From assembly GCF_014641195.1 (NCBI RefSeq), contig NZ_BMHQ01000001.1, forward strand, positions 335,199-399,198: 64,000 nucleotides of DNA, in the 5' to 3' direction. Origin of the DNA: Marinithermofilum abyssi (GTDB taxonomy: Bacteria; Bacillota; Bacilli; Thermoactinomycetales; DSM-45169). Below the pieces are notes generated by a model. That model searched no databases. It had not been told where the DNA came from and worked only from the letters and a program-made list of their open reading frames with translations. Position 1 is the first letter of the stretch; each line of letters begins with the position of its first letter. The position numbers were made by a program, and so were the translations under genes. Shown here one piece after another: positions 8,053-16,296 of the stretch.

Positions 8053-10158
8053 TCAGTGAACGCCAGCCGCCGTTTCCGACTGGCTGTTGAAATCCACGGA
8101 CATCGCCAGTACTTCGGCCACATCCATCGTTTTTACGTCGTCTTCCACTTCTTTGGCTTTGGTTCCATCACTCAGCATGGTCAAGCAGTACGGGCAAGCG
8201 CTTCCGATCAAGCTCGGACTTACAGCCAAGGCCTGCTCCGTCCGGGCTACGTTCACCCGTACCCCGGACTGCTCTTCCAGCCACATCATCCCGCCGCCAG
8301 CACCGCAGCACATCCCGTTCTCCCGGTTGCGGTCCATCTCCACCAGTTCGATGCCGGGAATCGACTGCAGGATGAAACGGGGAGCATCGTACTCGTCATT
8401 GTACCTGCCCAGATAACAAGAGTCATGATAAGTGACCCGTTCCTTCACTTCCTTGGTCGGAGTAATCCGTCCTTCCTTCACCAGTTTGGCCAACAGCTGT
8501 GTATGGTGGTACACTTCCACATCTTCCAGCCCCATGTCCGGGTACTCATTTTTAAACACGTTGAAAGCGTGAGGATCGATGGTGACGATCTTCTTCACGT
8601 TATACTTTTGGAACTGGGCGATATTATCCATCGCCAACTGCTGGAACAGGAACTCATTCCCCATGCGGCGGGCGGTATCCCCGGAGTTTTTCTCCTTGTT
8701 GCCCAAGATGGCGAATTTGACGCCGGCATGGTTCAGGAGCTGGGCCAATGCCCGGGTGATTTTCTGACTGCGGTTGTCGTAGGAACCCATCGACCCGACG
8801 AAAAGAAGATACTCGAAATCTTTCTCCTCTTTCACCGTGGGCACCTTCACCTCGTCATCCAGCCCTTCGCGCCATTTGTCCCGCTCTTTGCGGCTGATCC
8901 CCCAGGGATTGCCCTGACGCTCGATGTTTTGGAAAGTACGGGTGGCCTCCCCCTCCATCTTCCCTTGGGTTAACACCAGGTGGCGGCGCATGTCGATGAT
9001 TTTGTCCACATGTTCGTTGGACACCGGACAGGCATCTTCACAGTTGCGACAAGTGGTACAAGCCCACAGCTCCTCTTCGGTAATCACGTCGCCGATCAGC
9101 TGAACCGGGTAGTTGTAGGTCCCGTCCTCTTCTTTCGTCACCGCCACTTCTGACGCCGCATTGGCCCCGCTGAAGGCAAAAGCCGGCATCCACGGGCTGC
9201 GGGAGGTGATGGCGGCCCCTTTTTCCGTCAGGTGGTCCCGCATTTTCACCAGCAGGTCCATCGGCGATAACATCTTTCCGGTACCGGCAGCGGGACACAC
9301 GCTGGTACAGCGTCCGCACTCCACGCAGGCATACAGATCGATCAGCTGCTTTTGATTGAAGTTCTCGATTTTTCCGACACCGTATTCCGTCAAGGACTCA
9401 TCTTCAAAATCAATGGGTTTGAGCTTGGCCGGCGGCCCTTGCCTTTTCAAAAAGACATTGATCGGAGCCACCAGGAGGTGAAAGTGCTTCGACTGCGGCA
9501 CGTACACCATAAACATGAACAGATCGATGGCGTGAATCCACCAAAACACGTAAAACATAACCATCGCCGCATCCGGAGACATCCAGCTGAACGGCAAAGC
9601 CAACAAGCTGGAAACCGGCGTCGCCCAGGCGGGAACCGCTTCGTGCGCGCCCCAGATGTGCTCAAAGGCGGTGGAGAAGAGGATGGAAGTCATCAACACC
9701 GACAGAAAAATGACGACCAATCCCGCCTTAAAACCGCGTTTCAACCGGGGCAGCTTCTCTACAAACCGGCGGTAATACGCATAAGCGGTCGCCAGCAGCA
9801 CTGCCGTTACGGTAATTTCCTGCAACAAGGTAAACACCGGATAAGCGGGCACCGGCAGATGGCTTCCCGGAGCCAACCCTTTGATAAAGAGATCGATCGC
9901 TCCGAATTGAATGATGATAAAGCCGTAAAACATTACCACGTGCATGATCCCGCTTTTTTTATCCTTTAACAGCTTCTTCTGCCCAAACACATTGACCATC
10001 ACTTCATTGACCCGGGCTTTTAGATCCTTGCTCAAGTCCGCGGGTTTTCCCAGTTTCACATAGGTGTATCGGGAATACACCACCCGCCCGAACAGATAAA
10101 CCGCGTATCCGGCGGCGGCCAAAAACAGGATGAGATTCACGACTTGCCATACGGACAC
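8053..10158 (-). CDS. fadF: FadF-type membrane iron-sulfur ETF:quinone oxidoreductase
   Basis: About 701 residues. N-terminal membrane helices resemble the heme-binding gamma subunit of nitrate reductase. Two 4Fe-4S motifs follow, CVECGRCTSVC (near residue 280) and CTTCRNCEDACP (near 370). Two heterodisulfide-reductase CCG-type segments (DSCYLGRYND, MCCGAGGG) complete it. This is the architecture of B. subtilis FadF (YwjF), proposed to move electrons from acyl-CoA dehydrogenase/ETF to menaquinone. The start is taken as GTG at 10158 because AAGGAG lies 9 bases upstream; GTG 10194 and ATG 10182 are longer but lack a site. A FadR-like box overlaps the promoter, linking it to the beta-oxidation operon nearby. 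Confidence 0.9.
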   Translation of the reverse strand: MSVWQVVNLILFLAAAGYAVYLFGRVVYSRYTYVKLGKPADLSKDLKARVNEVMVNVFGQKKLLKDKKSGIMHVVMFYGFIIIQFGAIDLFIKGLAPGSHLPVPAYPVFTLLQEITVTAVLLATAYAYYRRFVEKLPRLKRGFKAGLVVIFLSVLMTSILFSTAFEHIWGAHEAVPAWATPVSSLLALPFSWMSPDAAMVMFYVFWWIHAIDLFMFMVYVPQSKHFHLLVAPINVFLKRQGPPAKLKPIDFEDESLTEYGVGKIENFNQKQLIDLYACVECGRCTSVCPAAGTGKMLSPMDLLVKMRDHLTEKGAAITSRSPWMPAFAFSGANAASEVAVTKEEDGTYNYPVQLIGDVITEEELWACTTCRNCEDACPVSNEHVDKIIDMRRHLVLTQGKMEGEATRTFQNIERQGNPWGISRKERDKWREGLDDEVKVPTVKEEKDFEYLLFVGSMGSYDNRSQKITRALAQLLNHAGVKFAILGNKEKNSGDTARRMGNEFLFQQLAMDNIAQFQKYNVKKIVTIDPHAFNVFKNEYPDMGLEDVEVYHHTQLLAKLVKEGRITPTKEVKERVTYHDSCYLGRYNDEYDAPRFILQSIPGIELVEMDRNRENGMCCGAGGGMMWLEEQSGVRVNVARTEQALAVSPSLIGSACPYCLTMLSDGTKAKEVEDDVKTMDVAEVLAMSVDFNSQSETAAGVH

Positions 10159-10485
10159 GGCCTTCCACTCCTTTTCCATCATTTCAGCAATCACAGTCGG
10201 AGAAAGGACAGCGCTTTCATCTGGTATCCTATTCTCCGTCGGATGTCCAGAACCCTGTTCGTTTGATCTTTTCTGAAGGTTCCCTCACTTTGATCCCTAT
10301 TGTAGCATAAAATGAGTGGTCATTCATTCAGATATTTGTGGAAAGGCCATGGATCCCATTTTCTTTTTCCATTTTGATGCGCCTACCGTCTTTCCAGAGC
10401 TCGTTCTTTAAGAAAGGGATATTTCAGGTCTTTCACGAATGGTTATTGAACTCAGAGTGATGGTGGTATCCATGGGGGAGAGTCC
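10159..10485. other. intergenic region with fadF promoter
   Basis: No gene is seen. It contains the fadF leader, a -10 element TACAAT with an extended TGC on the minus strand (10295-10305 region), the FadR-like operator at 10309-10326, and the leader of the GNAT remnant. Confidence 0.55.
10309..10326 (-). promoter_or_regulatory. FadR-like operator over fadF promoter
   Basis: On the coding strand the site reads TGAATGACCACTCATTTT. It matches the B. subtilis FadR consensus TGAATGAMTANTCATTCA at 15 of 18 positions. It lies just upstream of an extended -10 (TGCTACAAT) and covers the -35/spacer region, so a bound repressor would block RNA polymerase. Release by long-chain acyl-CoA is known for FadR and inferred here. 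Confidence 0.7.
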
Positions 10486-10827
10486 ATGATAATTCGAAAA
10501 GCAACTTCCGGTGATACACCCGGTATCGCTAAAGTTCAGGTTAATAGTTGGAGAAGTACCTATAAAGGGATGATCCCGAATGATTTTCTAGACAGCCTTT
10601 CTTACGATAAACAAGAAGCGAAATGGAATGCATTTGTTAAAAATAGGAAAATGATCACTTTCATAGCGGAAGACCCCCTTCAACAAATCATTGGATTTGC
10701 AGCCGGCGGTCCCGAAAGAACGGGCAAGTATTCTTACGAGAATGAGCTTTACGCAATGTATATGCTGTACCCTTGTCCCATATCTTCATTGTATCAGTAT
10801 AATGTATTAACTGAAACGAATATTTAA
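10486..10827 (+). pseudogene. GNAT acetyltransferase, C-terminally truncated
   Basis: 113 codons. The N-terminal two thirds look like a GNAT N-acetyltransferase: IRKATSGDTPGIAKVQVNSW at the start, then IIGFAAGGPE and ENELYAMYML, where strand beta-4 begins. Right after that point the acetyl-CoA loop (Q/RxxGxG/A) and the rest of the fold are missing, replaced by an unrelated short tail. A complete family member would be about 160-180 residues. The gene is more A+T-rich than its surroundings, suggesting transfer. It ends next to a hairpin (10884-10903) and a ureohydrolase remnant, so a deletion or insertion junction probably lies near 10768. Confidence 0.7.
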
Positions 10828-10883
10828 AAAATTGTTTCTCTAAGCATCCCCACAAGGGGGATACCGAGCAACGCCCCTTTCAT

Positions 10884-10908
10884 CCCACGATTAAAATCGT
10901 GGGCTTTT
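10884..10908 (+). terminator. hairpin with T-tail at decay junction
   Basis: CCCACGATT and AATCGTGGG form a 9-bp perfect stem around AA, followed by CTTTT. It works as a plus-strand terminator after the GNAT remnant. Similar hairpins mark ends of IS200/IS605-type elements, but no transposase or TnpB remnant is visible here. Confidence 0.55.
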
Positions 10909-10924
10909 AGTCGGCAGTTTCTGT

Positions 10925-11233
10925 AAACGGCTTCCGTCCCACTGAAGGCGATGCGGTGGGCTTTGCGCGCCACCCCTTTCAGGTCGCCGTACTCGCGGAT
11001 GTCCCGGATCGTGATCGTGACCGCCCCCGCCTCATCGGCCAGCCGGCGCTGTTCGGGGCGTTCCGCGGACCGTGGATCCCCACCCCTTCCGTCTCATACA
11101 GGCGGGCAAAAGGAGTACAGCGGGCGTATTCCTCGCCGTTAAAGCTGGGCTGGTTGTCATAATGGGCATCCAGGTGGATGATGCCCACCTTGCCCCGTAT
11201 GCGATCATTACCACATGGGTCTTCCGAGTTCAC
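10925..11233 (-). pseudogene. ureohydrolase (agmatinase family) remnant, frameshifted
   Basis: On the minus strand one frame reads GKVGIIHLDAHYDN, the metal-binding DAHxD region of arginase/agmatinase enzymes, then GEEYARCTPFARLYE and GPRNAP. Near 11030-11045 the homology jumps to another frame, continuing RRLADEAGAVTITIRDIRE and KAHRIAFSGTEA. Both N- and C-terminal parts are missing; an intact member has about 290-320 residues. The remnant directly follows kamE and overlaps its stop. The intact agmatinase in the window (31621-32493) is a different, SpeB-type enzyme. Confidence 0.75.
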
Positions 11234-11979
11234 CTCGTTTTCTGCCTGCGCTCCAACTCCTGAACCACAAAAGAAGCCACGTCCGGCGCCAGGGAACCCG
11301 GTCCGAAACCGGCGTCATATCCCAGTTCCAAAGCCATTTCGTGATTGATGCGGGGACCGCCGCAAACCAGGATCAAACGGTCCCGAATCCCTTCGGCTTC
11401 CGCCATCTCCACCAGTTCCGTCAAATTGGCGATATGGACCCCTTTTTGGGTTACCACCTGGGAAACGAGGAGGGCATCGGCATTCAGCTCCAGTGCTTTG
11501 GCCAGCATCTCTTCGTTGAGAACCTGGCTGCCCAAGTTGTAGGCATCGATCTCCGGATACCGTTCCAATCCGTATTCCCCGTTGTATCCCTTCATGTTCA
11601 TGATGGCGTCAATCCCGACCGTATGGGCATCCGTTCCGGTACATGCTCCGATGACGACCACCTTGCGTCCGATCCGTTCCCGGATAAACTGGTTGATTTG
11701 ATAGAAATCCATTTTAGCGGAATCCACCTTGGGGACACGGATGGTGGAGAAATCGACGGTATGCCGGCACTTGCCATAAACGATGAAATACGTGAAGCTT
11801 TCGCCGAGGTCGGCCATATGGTACACTTGCGGTTCCTCCAGCCCCATAAGGGCCGCCAGCTGACGGGCAGCTTCCCGCGCTTCCTCCCCGCAGGGCACCG
11901 GCAAGGAGAAGCTGACCTGGACCGCCCCGTCGTTCATGGTATCTCCATAGGGCTTAATTCGCGAGTAGTCCACTGTCAT
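11230..11979 (-). CDS. kamE: lysine 5,6-aminomutase beta subunit
   Basis: 249 residues, close to the clostridial subunit (about 262). It binds adenosylcobalamin and contributes the lysine that holds PLP. The cobalamin motif DxHxxG is D117-A-H119-T-V-G122 in GACTGTDAHTVGIDAI. K130 in NMKGYNGEYG probably corresponds to the PLP lysine known as Lys144-beta. With KamD it moves the terminal amino group of beta-lysine to C5, giving 3,5-diaminohexanoate. ATG 11979 is chosen for its GGGAGGGAGCGG site; it overlaps the 3' end of kamD by 26 bp, so translation is likely coupled. Confidence 0.95.
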   Translation of the reverse strand: MTVDYSRIKPYGDTMNDGAVQVSFSLPVPCGEEAREAARQLAALMGLEEPQVYHMADLGESFTYFIVYGKCRHTVDFSTIRVPKVDSAKMDFYQINQFIRERIGRKVVVIGACTGTDAHTVGIDAIMNMKGYNGEYGLERYPEIDAYNLGSQVLNEEMLAKALELNADALLVSQVVTQKGVHIANLTELVEMAEAEGIRDRLILVCGGPRINHEMALELGYDAGFGPGSLAPDVASFVVQELERRQKTR

Positions 11980-13558
11980 GAACCGCTCCCTCCCTCTGGG
12001 GAAGTTGGAGACGCTCCCGCAGCTCTTCCTCAAAGGGGTTGTAATAGGTTTCCCCTTTGTGCACGACGCCGGAGAGGCCTTTTCCGCTTTCCAAACCGCG
12101 CTTCACATCCGCCAGCATCCCTTGTTCCAAGGCGGCAAAAAGTCCGATCCGCTTCACTTCTTCCAACATATCCACCGCCTGGTCCAGCACTTCCTGCGCC
12201 CTCCGCTCCACGCGGCCGCCTGGACGGTACATGATTTCTTCTCCCAGGTGGCGGGCATTGTTAAAGATATACTGGGCATTTTCAATGGCTAGTTTCCGGT
12301 CATGGATGTGGGGCGTATGCATCGCCTCCGTCATCATCCCGAGCAGTTGCACCCCTTGGTTGGTGAGAATGCTGACCAGGTTGAACATGGCATCCTGGAT
12401 ATGCCCTTTGAAAATGTTTCCTGTCATGTGTTTGGTCGGCGGCATGTATTTCAGCGGCGCATCGGGGAAAATCTGGCGTGCCATCTGGGCTTGGGCGAGT
12501 TCCAGCAGCAAGCCGTCTTCCAAGTCGGGATTTATTTCAAAAGCATGCCCCAGTCCCATCTGTGCCGGGGGAAGGCCCGCCAGCAGAGCAAACTGTTCAT
12601 TGATAAACTGGGACGCCAACACCGTGTGGGCGGAAGCCACCGCATCCGCTGTCGTCAGGTAATTGTCCTCGCCGGTATTGATCATGATCCCGGCATAGGC
12701 ATTGATCATCCGGGAAAATGCCTGGTCGATCAAGGTGCGCTGCATGTTGATATCCCGGAACAAAATCCCGTACAGCGCATCGTTGAGCATCACATCCAGC
12801 CGCTCCAGCCCCCCCATCGCCGCAATCTCCGGCATGCAGAGCCCGGAACAATAATTGCACAGCCGGATATACCGCCCTTCTTCCTCACCGACTTCGTCGA
12901 GGGCTCTGCGCATGATACGGAAGTTTTCCTGGGTGGCGTAGGTACCGCCATACCCTTCCCGCGTCGCTCCGTACGGGACGTAATCGATCAAGCTCTGCCC
13001 GGTGCTGCGAATGACGGCTACGATGTCGGCCCCCTGTCGGGCAGCGGATTTCCCCTGCACCGCATCTTCATAAATATCACCCGTAGCAACAATCACGTAC
13101 AAGTAAGGGCGGGGACCTTCCCCCAACCGTTGGATCATTTGATCCCGCTGGCTGCGGTTGTCCCGGATCCGATCCAATCCCCGACTGGCCAGTTCTCTTC
13201 CTTTTATGGCGATTTCTCGAAAATCGGCCTGGGGAAGTTCGGTCAGGCGGATGGCTCCCTCTGCCACCATCTCCGCTACTTCTTGAGGTGTTTTGCTCAG
13301 TTGGATCACCCCGTTGATTACCCACCGCGCCACACCGCTCTCCAGTTCACCGGATTCCGCCACATGGTCCACCACCACATTGGGCAGCGGCACCTGATCC
13401 GCATCCACTCCGTCAATCCCCATCAGCCGCAATACCGTCCGTTCCACGGCTACCGTGGTCCGTTCCGATATAAAAGCATCCACATCCCAGGCGATTTGTG
13501 CGGCGGCTTCCCGCGCCCGGGCGATTTTCCTCTGATCGAGACGCAATTTCCCTTCCAT
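11954..13558 (-). CDS. kamD: lysine 5,6-aminomutase alpha subunit
   Basis: 534 residues, full length for the alpha subunit, which forms a PLP/substrate-binding TIM barrel paired with KamE. Recognisable segments are ERTTVAVERTVLRLMGIDG near the start, LCNYCSGLCMPEIA in the middle, and PPTKHMTGNIFKGHIQDA with TEAMHTPHIHDRKLAIENA in the C-terminal third. ATG 13558 is preceded by AAGGGGGA. It lies 18 bp after kamC and overlaps kamE, as expected for an operon. Confidence 0.96.
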   Translation of the reverse strand: MEGKLRLDQRKIARAREAAAQIAWDVDAFISERTTVAVERTVLRLMGIDGVDADQVPLPNVVVDHVAESGELESGVARWVINGVIQLSKTPQEVAEMVAEGAIRLTELPQADFREIAIKGRELASRGLDRIRDNRSQRDQMIQRLGEGPRPYLYVIVATGDIYEDAVQGKSAARQGADIVAVIRSTGQSLIDYVPYGATREGYGGTYATQENFRIMRRALDEVGEEEGRYIRLCNYCSGLCMPEIAAMGGLERLDVMLNDALYGILFRDINMQRTLIDQAFSRMINAYAGIMINTGEDNYLTTADAVASAHTVLASQFINEQFALLAGLPPAQMGLGHAFEINPDLEDGLLLELAQAQMARQIFPDAPLKYMPPTKHMTGNIFKGHIQDAMFNLVSILTNQGVQLLGMMTEAMHTPHIHDRKLAIENAQYIFNNARHLGEEIMYRPGGRVERRAQEVLDQAVDMLEEVKRIGLFAALEQGMLADVKRGLESGKGLSGVVHKGETYYNPFEEELRERLQLPQREGAVHDSGLLAN

Positions 13559-13576
13559 GGCGCTCCCCCTTTCTGC

Positions 13577-15169
13577 TCATTGCTCATCCAACCGGCGCCG
13601 AGCGTCATCCACCACTTCCACCGGCAGCCCCATCTGTGCAGCGATCGTTAACGCCTGCCGCGGAACCGACTCCCCCTCTTGCAGCGGCAGTAGCCGATAA
13701 TCCATCCACCGATGCACCTCTTTGGCCACCCATTCTCCTGTTCCTTCTGGTTGTTTCAGACCCGCCACCCGATATGCATAGATCCCTCGCACCGATAACA
13801 CCTCGCCGTAGTGGGTGACGTGAACGACCCAATGATTGAAGGCGGTCAATCGTGCTGTCACAGCGGCGGAGAGAGCCGCCCCTTCCCTGGGGTTGGTCCC
13901 CCGGCCCACTTCGTCCATCAACAGCAAACCGGGTTCAGCCCGATCCCACACGCGACTCAACCGCTTCACTTCGGCGCCGAATGTGCTCAGTCCCGATTCT
14001 GCATCCTGATGATCCCCGATAATGGCGGTAATCCAGGGGACCAGCGGCATCCTCGCCTCATCGGAGGGGACAAAGAAGCCGTACTGTCCCAAAGCCGCCA
14101 CCAAACCCAAGGTGCGCAAGGCGACCGTTTTTCCGCCCATATTGGGCCCGATAATCACAGTCACTCCCCGGAAAATATGCAGGTCGAGCGGCGTAAACGG
14201 ACAATCCTTTTCCTTCAGCCGCTGTTCAATCACCGGATGCCGCCCGCCCCGCAGCTCATAACTGTCGGGAGAGTAAACCGGGCGCCGCCCGTGCCAGCGA
14301 CGGCCTGCACGCATGCGGGCCCATTGCAGATCCAGACGGCACCAGGTACGGATGGCTTCCTGTAAAGCGGAAAGCGATGGATGAAACGATTCCGCCAACC
14401 GCTTCAGGACCTCCGCTTCCACTGTTTCAATCTGCCGGGCCAATTGCTCCTGTTCTTCCGCTTCTTGCTCCGACAGCGGGAGGGAAAGAGCAAATACCGC
14501 GTCAAAGGGGGTTTCCCGCATCAGACGAAGTCCATGCCTTTCCTTTAAATGGGGCAGCATCGGATGACGGCGGTCCACCACCCATTCTCCGTCCCGATTG
14601 CGCCGGATTCCTGTTTGTCGTTCCACTTCCGCCGCCGCCGTTGCCGCTGCCTGCCGCCGCCTTTCCTCCCATGCCGCCTGTTGCTTCCGTAACCTTTTTA
14701 ATCGGAGATCGAAGGAGTCATCCACCGAAAAAGAAGGGGTAAGGACAGGAGCCGGGTTTAAGATCCGCAACTTGGTTTCCCACTCTTTTTCCCGTTGGAT
14801 CGGGAAGAAAGATTGAAGTGCCTTCTCCGCCAACAGGCGCGATAAGTTCCGGGATTGCCACAAGAACCGCTTCACCTGGAACCACTCGGAAATCCCCGGT
14901 ACTTCTCCCCGTACTAACCGGGAAAGGATCATCCGGATGTCCGGGACCCGCTTCAGGCAGTCCTCCATCCGATCCGCCCAACGCTGGTCATCTGCCGCTT
15001 CCAGCAATCGTTCCTGTTCCTCCAATGTTTGCTGCCATTCCCGTTCCTGACCGGGCAAAAAGGGACGGCACGTCCGCTTGGCTTCCTGCCCCATCGGGGT
15101 CACCGGCTGGAACCGGGACCAACACGCGGTAAACAGCAAGGCTGCTTCCGTTTCTTGATCCATGAACAT
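13577..15169 (-). CDS. kamC: lysine 5,6-aminomutase reactivase ATPase (MutS-like)
   Basis: About 530 residues with a MutS-type ATPase core but no mismatch-recognition domain. Walker A is GPNMGGKTVALRT, Walker B is LLLMDEVGRGTNP, and the MutS signature continues HVTHYGEVL. A helical, lever-like region precedes the ATPase. With KamB it is thought to reactivate the aminomutase by exchanging damaged cobalamin, as proposed for clostridial lysine clusters. The start is ATG at 15169, backed by AAGGAGGCGG; a longer reading to 15292 lacks a site. It lies between kamB and kamD. Confidence 0.9.
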   Translation of the reverse strand: MFMDQETEAALLFTACWSRFQPVTPMGQEAKRTCRPFLPGQEREWQQTLEEQERLLEAADDQRWADRMEDCLKRVPDIRMILSRLVRGEVPGISEWFQVKRFLWQSRNLSRLLAEKALQSFFPIQREKEWETKLRILNPAPVLTPSFSVDDSFDLRLKRLRKQQAAWEERRRQAAATAAAEVERQTGIRRNRDGEWVVDRRHPMLPHLKERHGLRLMRETPFDAVFALSLPLSEQEAEEQEQLARQIETVEAEVLKRLAESFHPSLSALQEAIRTWCRLDLQWARMRAGRRWHGRRPVYSPDSYELRGGRHPVIEQRLKEKDCPFTPLDLHIFRGVTVIIGPNMGGKTVALRTLGLVAALGQYGFFVPSDEARMPLVPWITAIIGDHQDAESGLSTFGAEVKRLSRVWDRAEPGLLLMDEVGRGTNPREGAALSAAVTARLTAFNHWVVHVTHYGEVLSVRGIYAYRVAGLKQPEGTGEWVAKEVHRWMDYRLLPLQEGESVPRQALTIAAQMGLPVEVVDDARRRLDEQ

Positions 15170-15269
15170 GCCGCCGCCTCCTTCCTCTTCTTTCTTCAGC
15201 CCCGTTGATGAGATCAAGATTCCTTCCCGGGTCTTCGCTGATCCCTTTGACCGAAATCCGTGAAGGATT

Positions 15270-16295
15270 TCACCCCACATCCCGCACCACATCGACCACA
15301 GGCACAGGATGACATACTTCGGATACCCGCCGCTTCATTTCCACCGGATCAAATCCATACCCCTCCGGAGAAACGGGATTCACGGCCACTGCTACCAGTT
15401 TCACCCCGTACAGCACCTGCAAGCTGCCCCCTTTGCGAAAGTAACCGCGCAAAGCGGACATCGACGCAAAACAACGGGTGGGATCGGTTAACACCAAGGG
15501 CAGGGGACGACCCGCTTCCTCCACCTTCTGCAGCAACCGATCCGTCGCCATCCCCGGAATCGCCCAGCATTCCCACTCTCGCTTCCGCAATCGTTTTTGC
15601 CAGGTGGAGGATGCAGCCAACAACGAAGAAACCGGCAGAGGCACGATCTCACCTTCCGCTACGCCGTATACCCGCCCTTCTGCCAACGCTCGCTCTCCGG
15701 CTAAACGCCATAAGGATTCCGTCGTTTGCGGGAGTTGAAACAGACGGATCGTCTCTTCCATCCGGCGGATCACCGTATCCATGGAAGGGGACAATGCGGC
15801 TCCGGCCACACAGATCGCACCATCTGTAACCAACGGACAGGCCGCTGCTTTGCGGTCATAAGCCCCGTCTGCCAACACCAGCTCCGCGCCGTTTTGCTGC
15901 AAGCGCGCCTGTGCCTCCCGCAGCGACTCCACCCGTGTGATTCCGGCCAGCTTTACTTCAGTCGACTTCAAAGCCCGGGCAATCACGACGGGACCCAGGG
16001 GAGAGTGGACGGAGGCGGTGTCCACCAGCTCCCACTCTCCTGCCCGATCCTCCAATAGCGGCCCTGCCGTAGCGACCAAACACCCCCGGGGAACCTTCAC
16101 CGGGGGCTTTTTTTGCAAACTCCATACATCCCGCTCTTCGCCGTCCACGCCGATACTGACCAGCCCGACAGGGATTGAGCGCTCTTTTGCCTCCATGATC
16201 AAGGCATTGAATACGGTGGTTTTGCCCGCGTTTTTGGAAAGGCCGATGACCGCCGCCGACTGCAATCCCTCACCCATCAGGAGATCCAGCAGCAT
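15270..16295 (-). CDS. kamB: lysine 5,6-aminomutase reactivase subunit KamB
   Basis: 341 residues. A P-loop GLSKNAGKTTVFNAL lies at residues 18-32, followed by VGLVSIGVDGEERDV. The rest matches no other family I know well. Position between kamA and the MutS-like kamC is the usual place of kamB in lysine fermentation clusters, where the pair maintains the B12-dependent aminomutase. ATG 16295 comes one base after the kamA TGA, so translation is probably coupled; the Shine-Dalgarno GGAG inside kamA is rather far (about 14 bases). The P-loop assignment is direct, the role is from family knowledge. Confidence 0.87.
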   Translation of the reverse strand: MLLDLLMGEGLQSAAVIGLSKNAGKTTVFNALIMEAKERSIPVGLVSIGVDGEERDVWSLQKKPPVKVPRGCLVATAGPLLEDRAGEWELVDTASVHSPLGPVVIARALKSTEVKLAGITRVESLREAQARLQQNGAELVLADGAYDRKAAACPLVTDGAICVAGAALSPSMDTVIRRMEETIRLFQLPQTTESLWRLAGERALAEGRVYGVAEGEIVPLPVSSLLAASSTWQKRLRKREWECWAIPGMATDRLLQKVEEAGRPLPLVLTDPTRCFASMSALRGYFRKGGSLQVLYGVKLVAVAVNPVSPEGYGFDPVEMKRRVSEVCHPVPVVDVVRDVG

Positions 16296-16296
16296 A

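Noticed and set aside
10884-10908. Hairpin as an end of an IS200/IS605 element
   Set aside because: The fold fits but no transposase, TnpB or second end is visible within reach, so only a terminator is claimed.
12302-13651. 449-codon plus-strand ORF opposite kamD
   Set aside because: Antisense shadow of kamD; His/Pro/Arg-rich translation with no domain.
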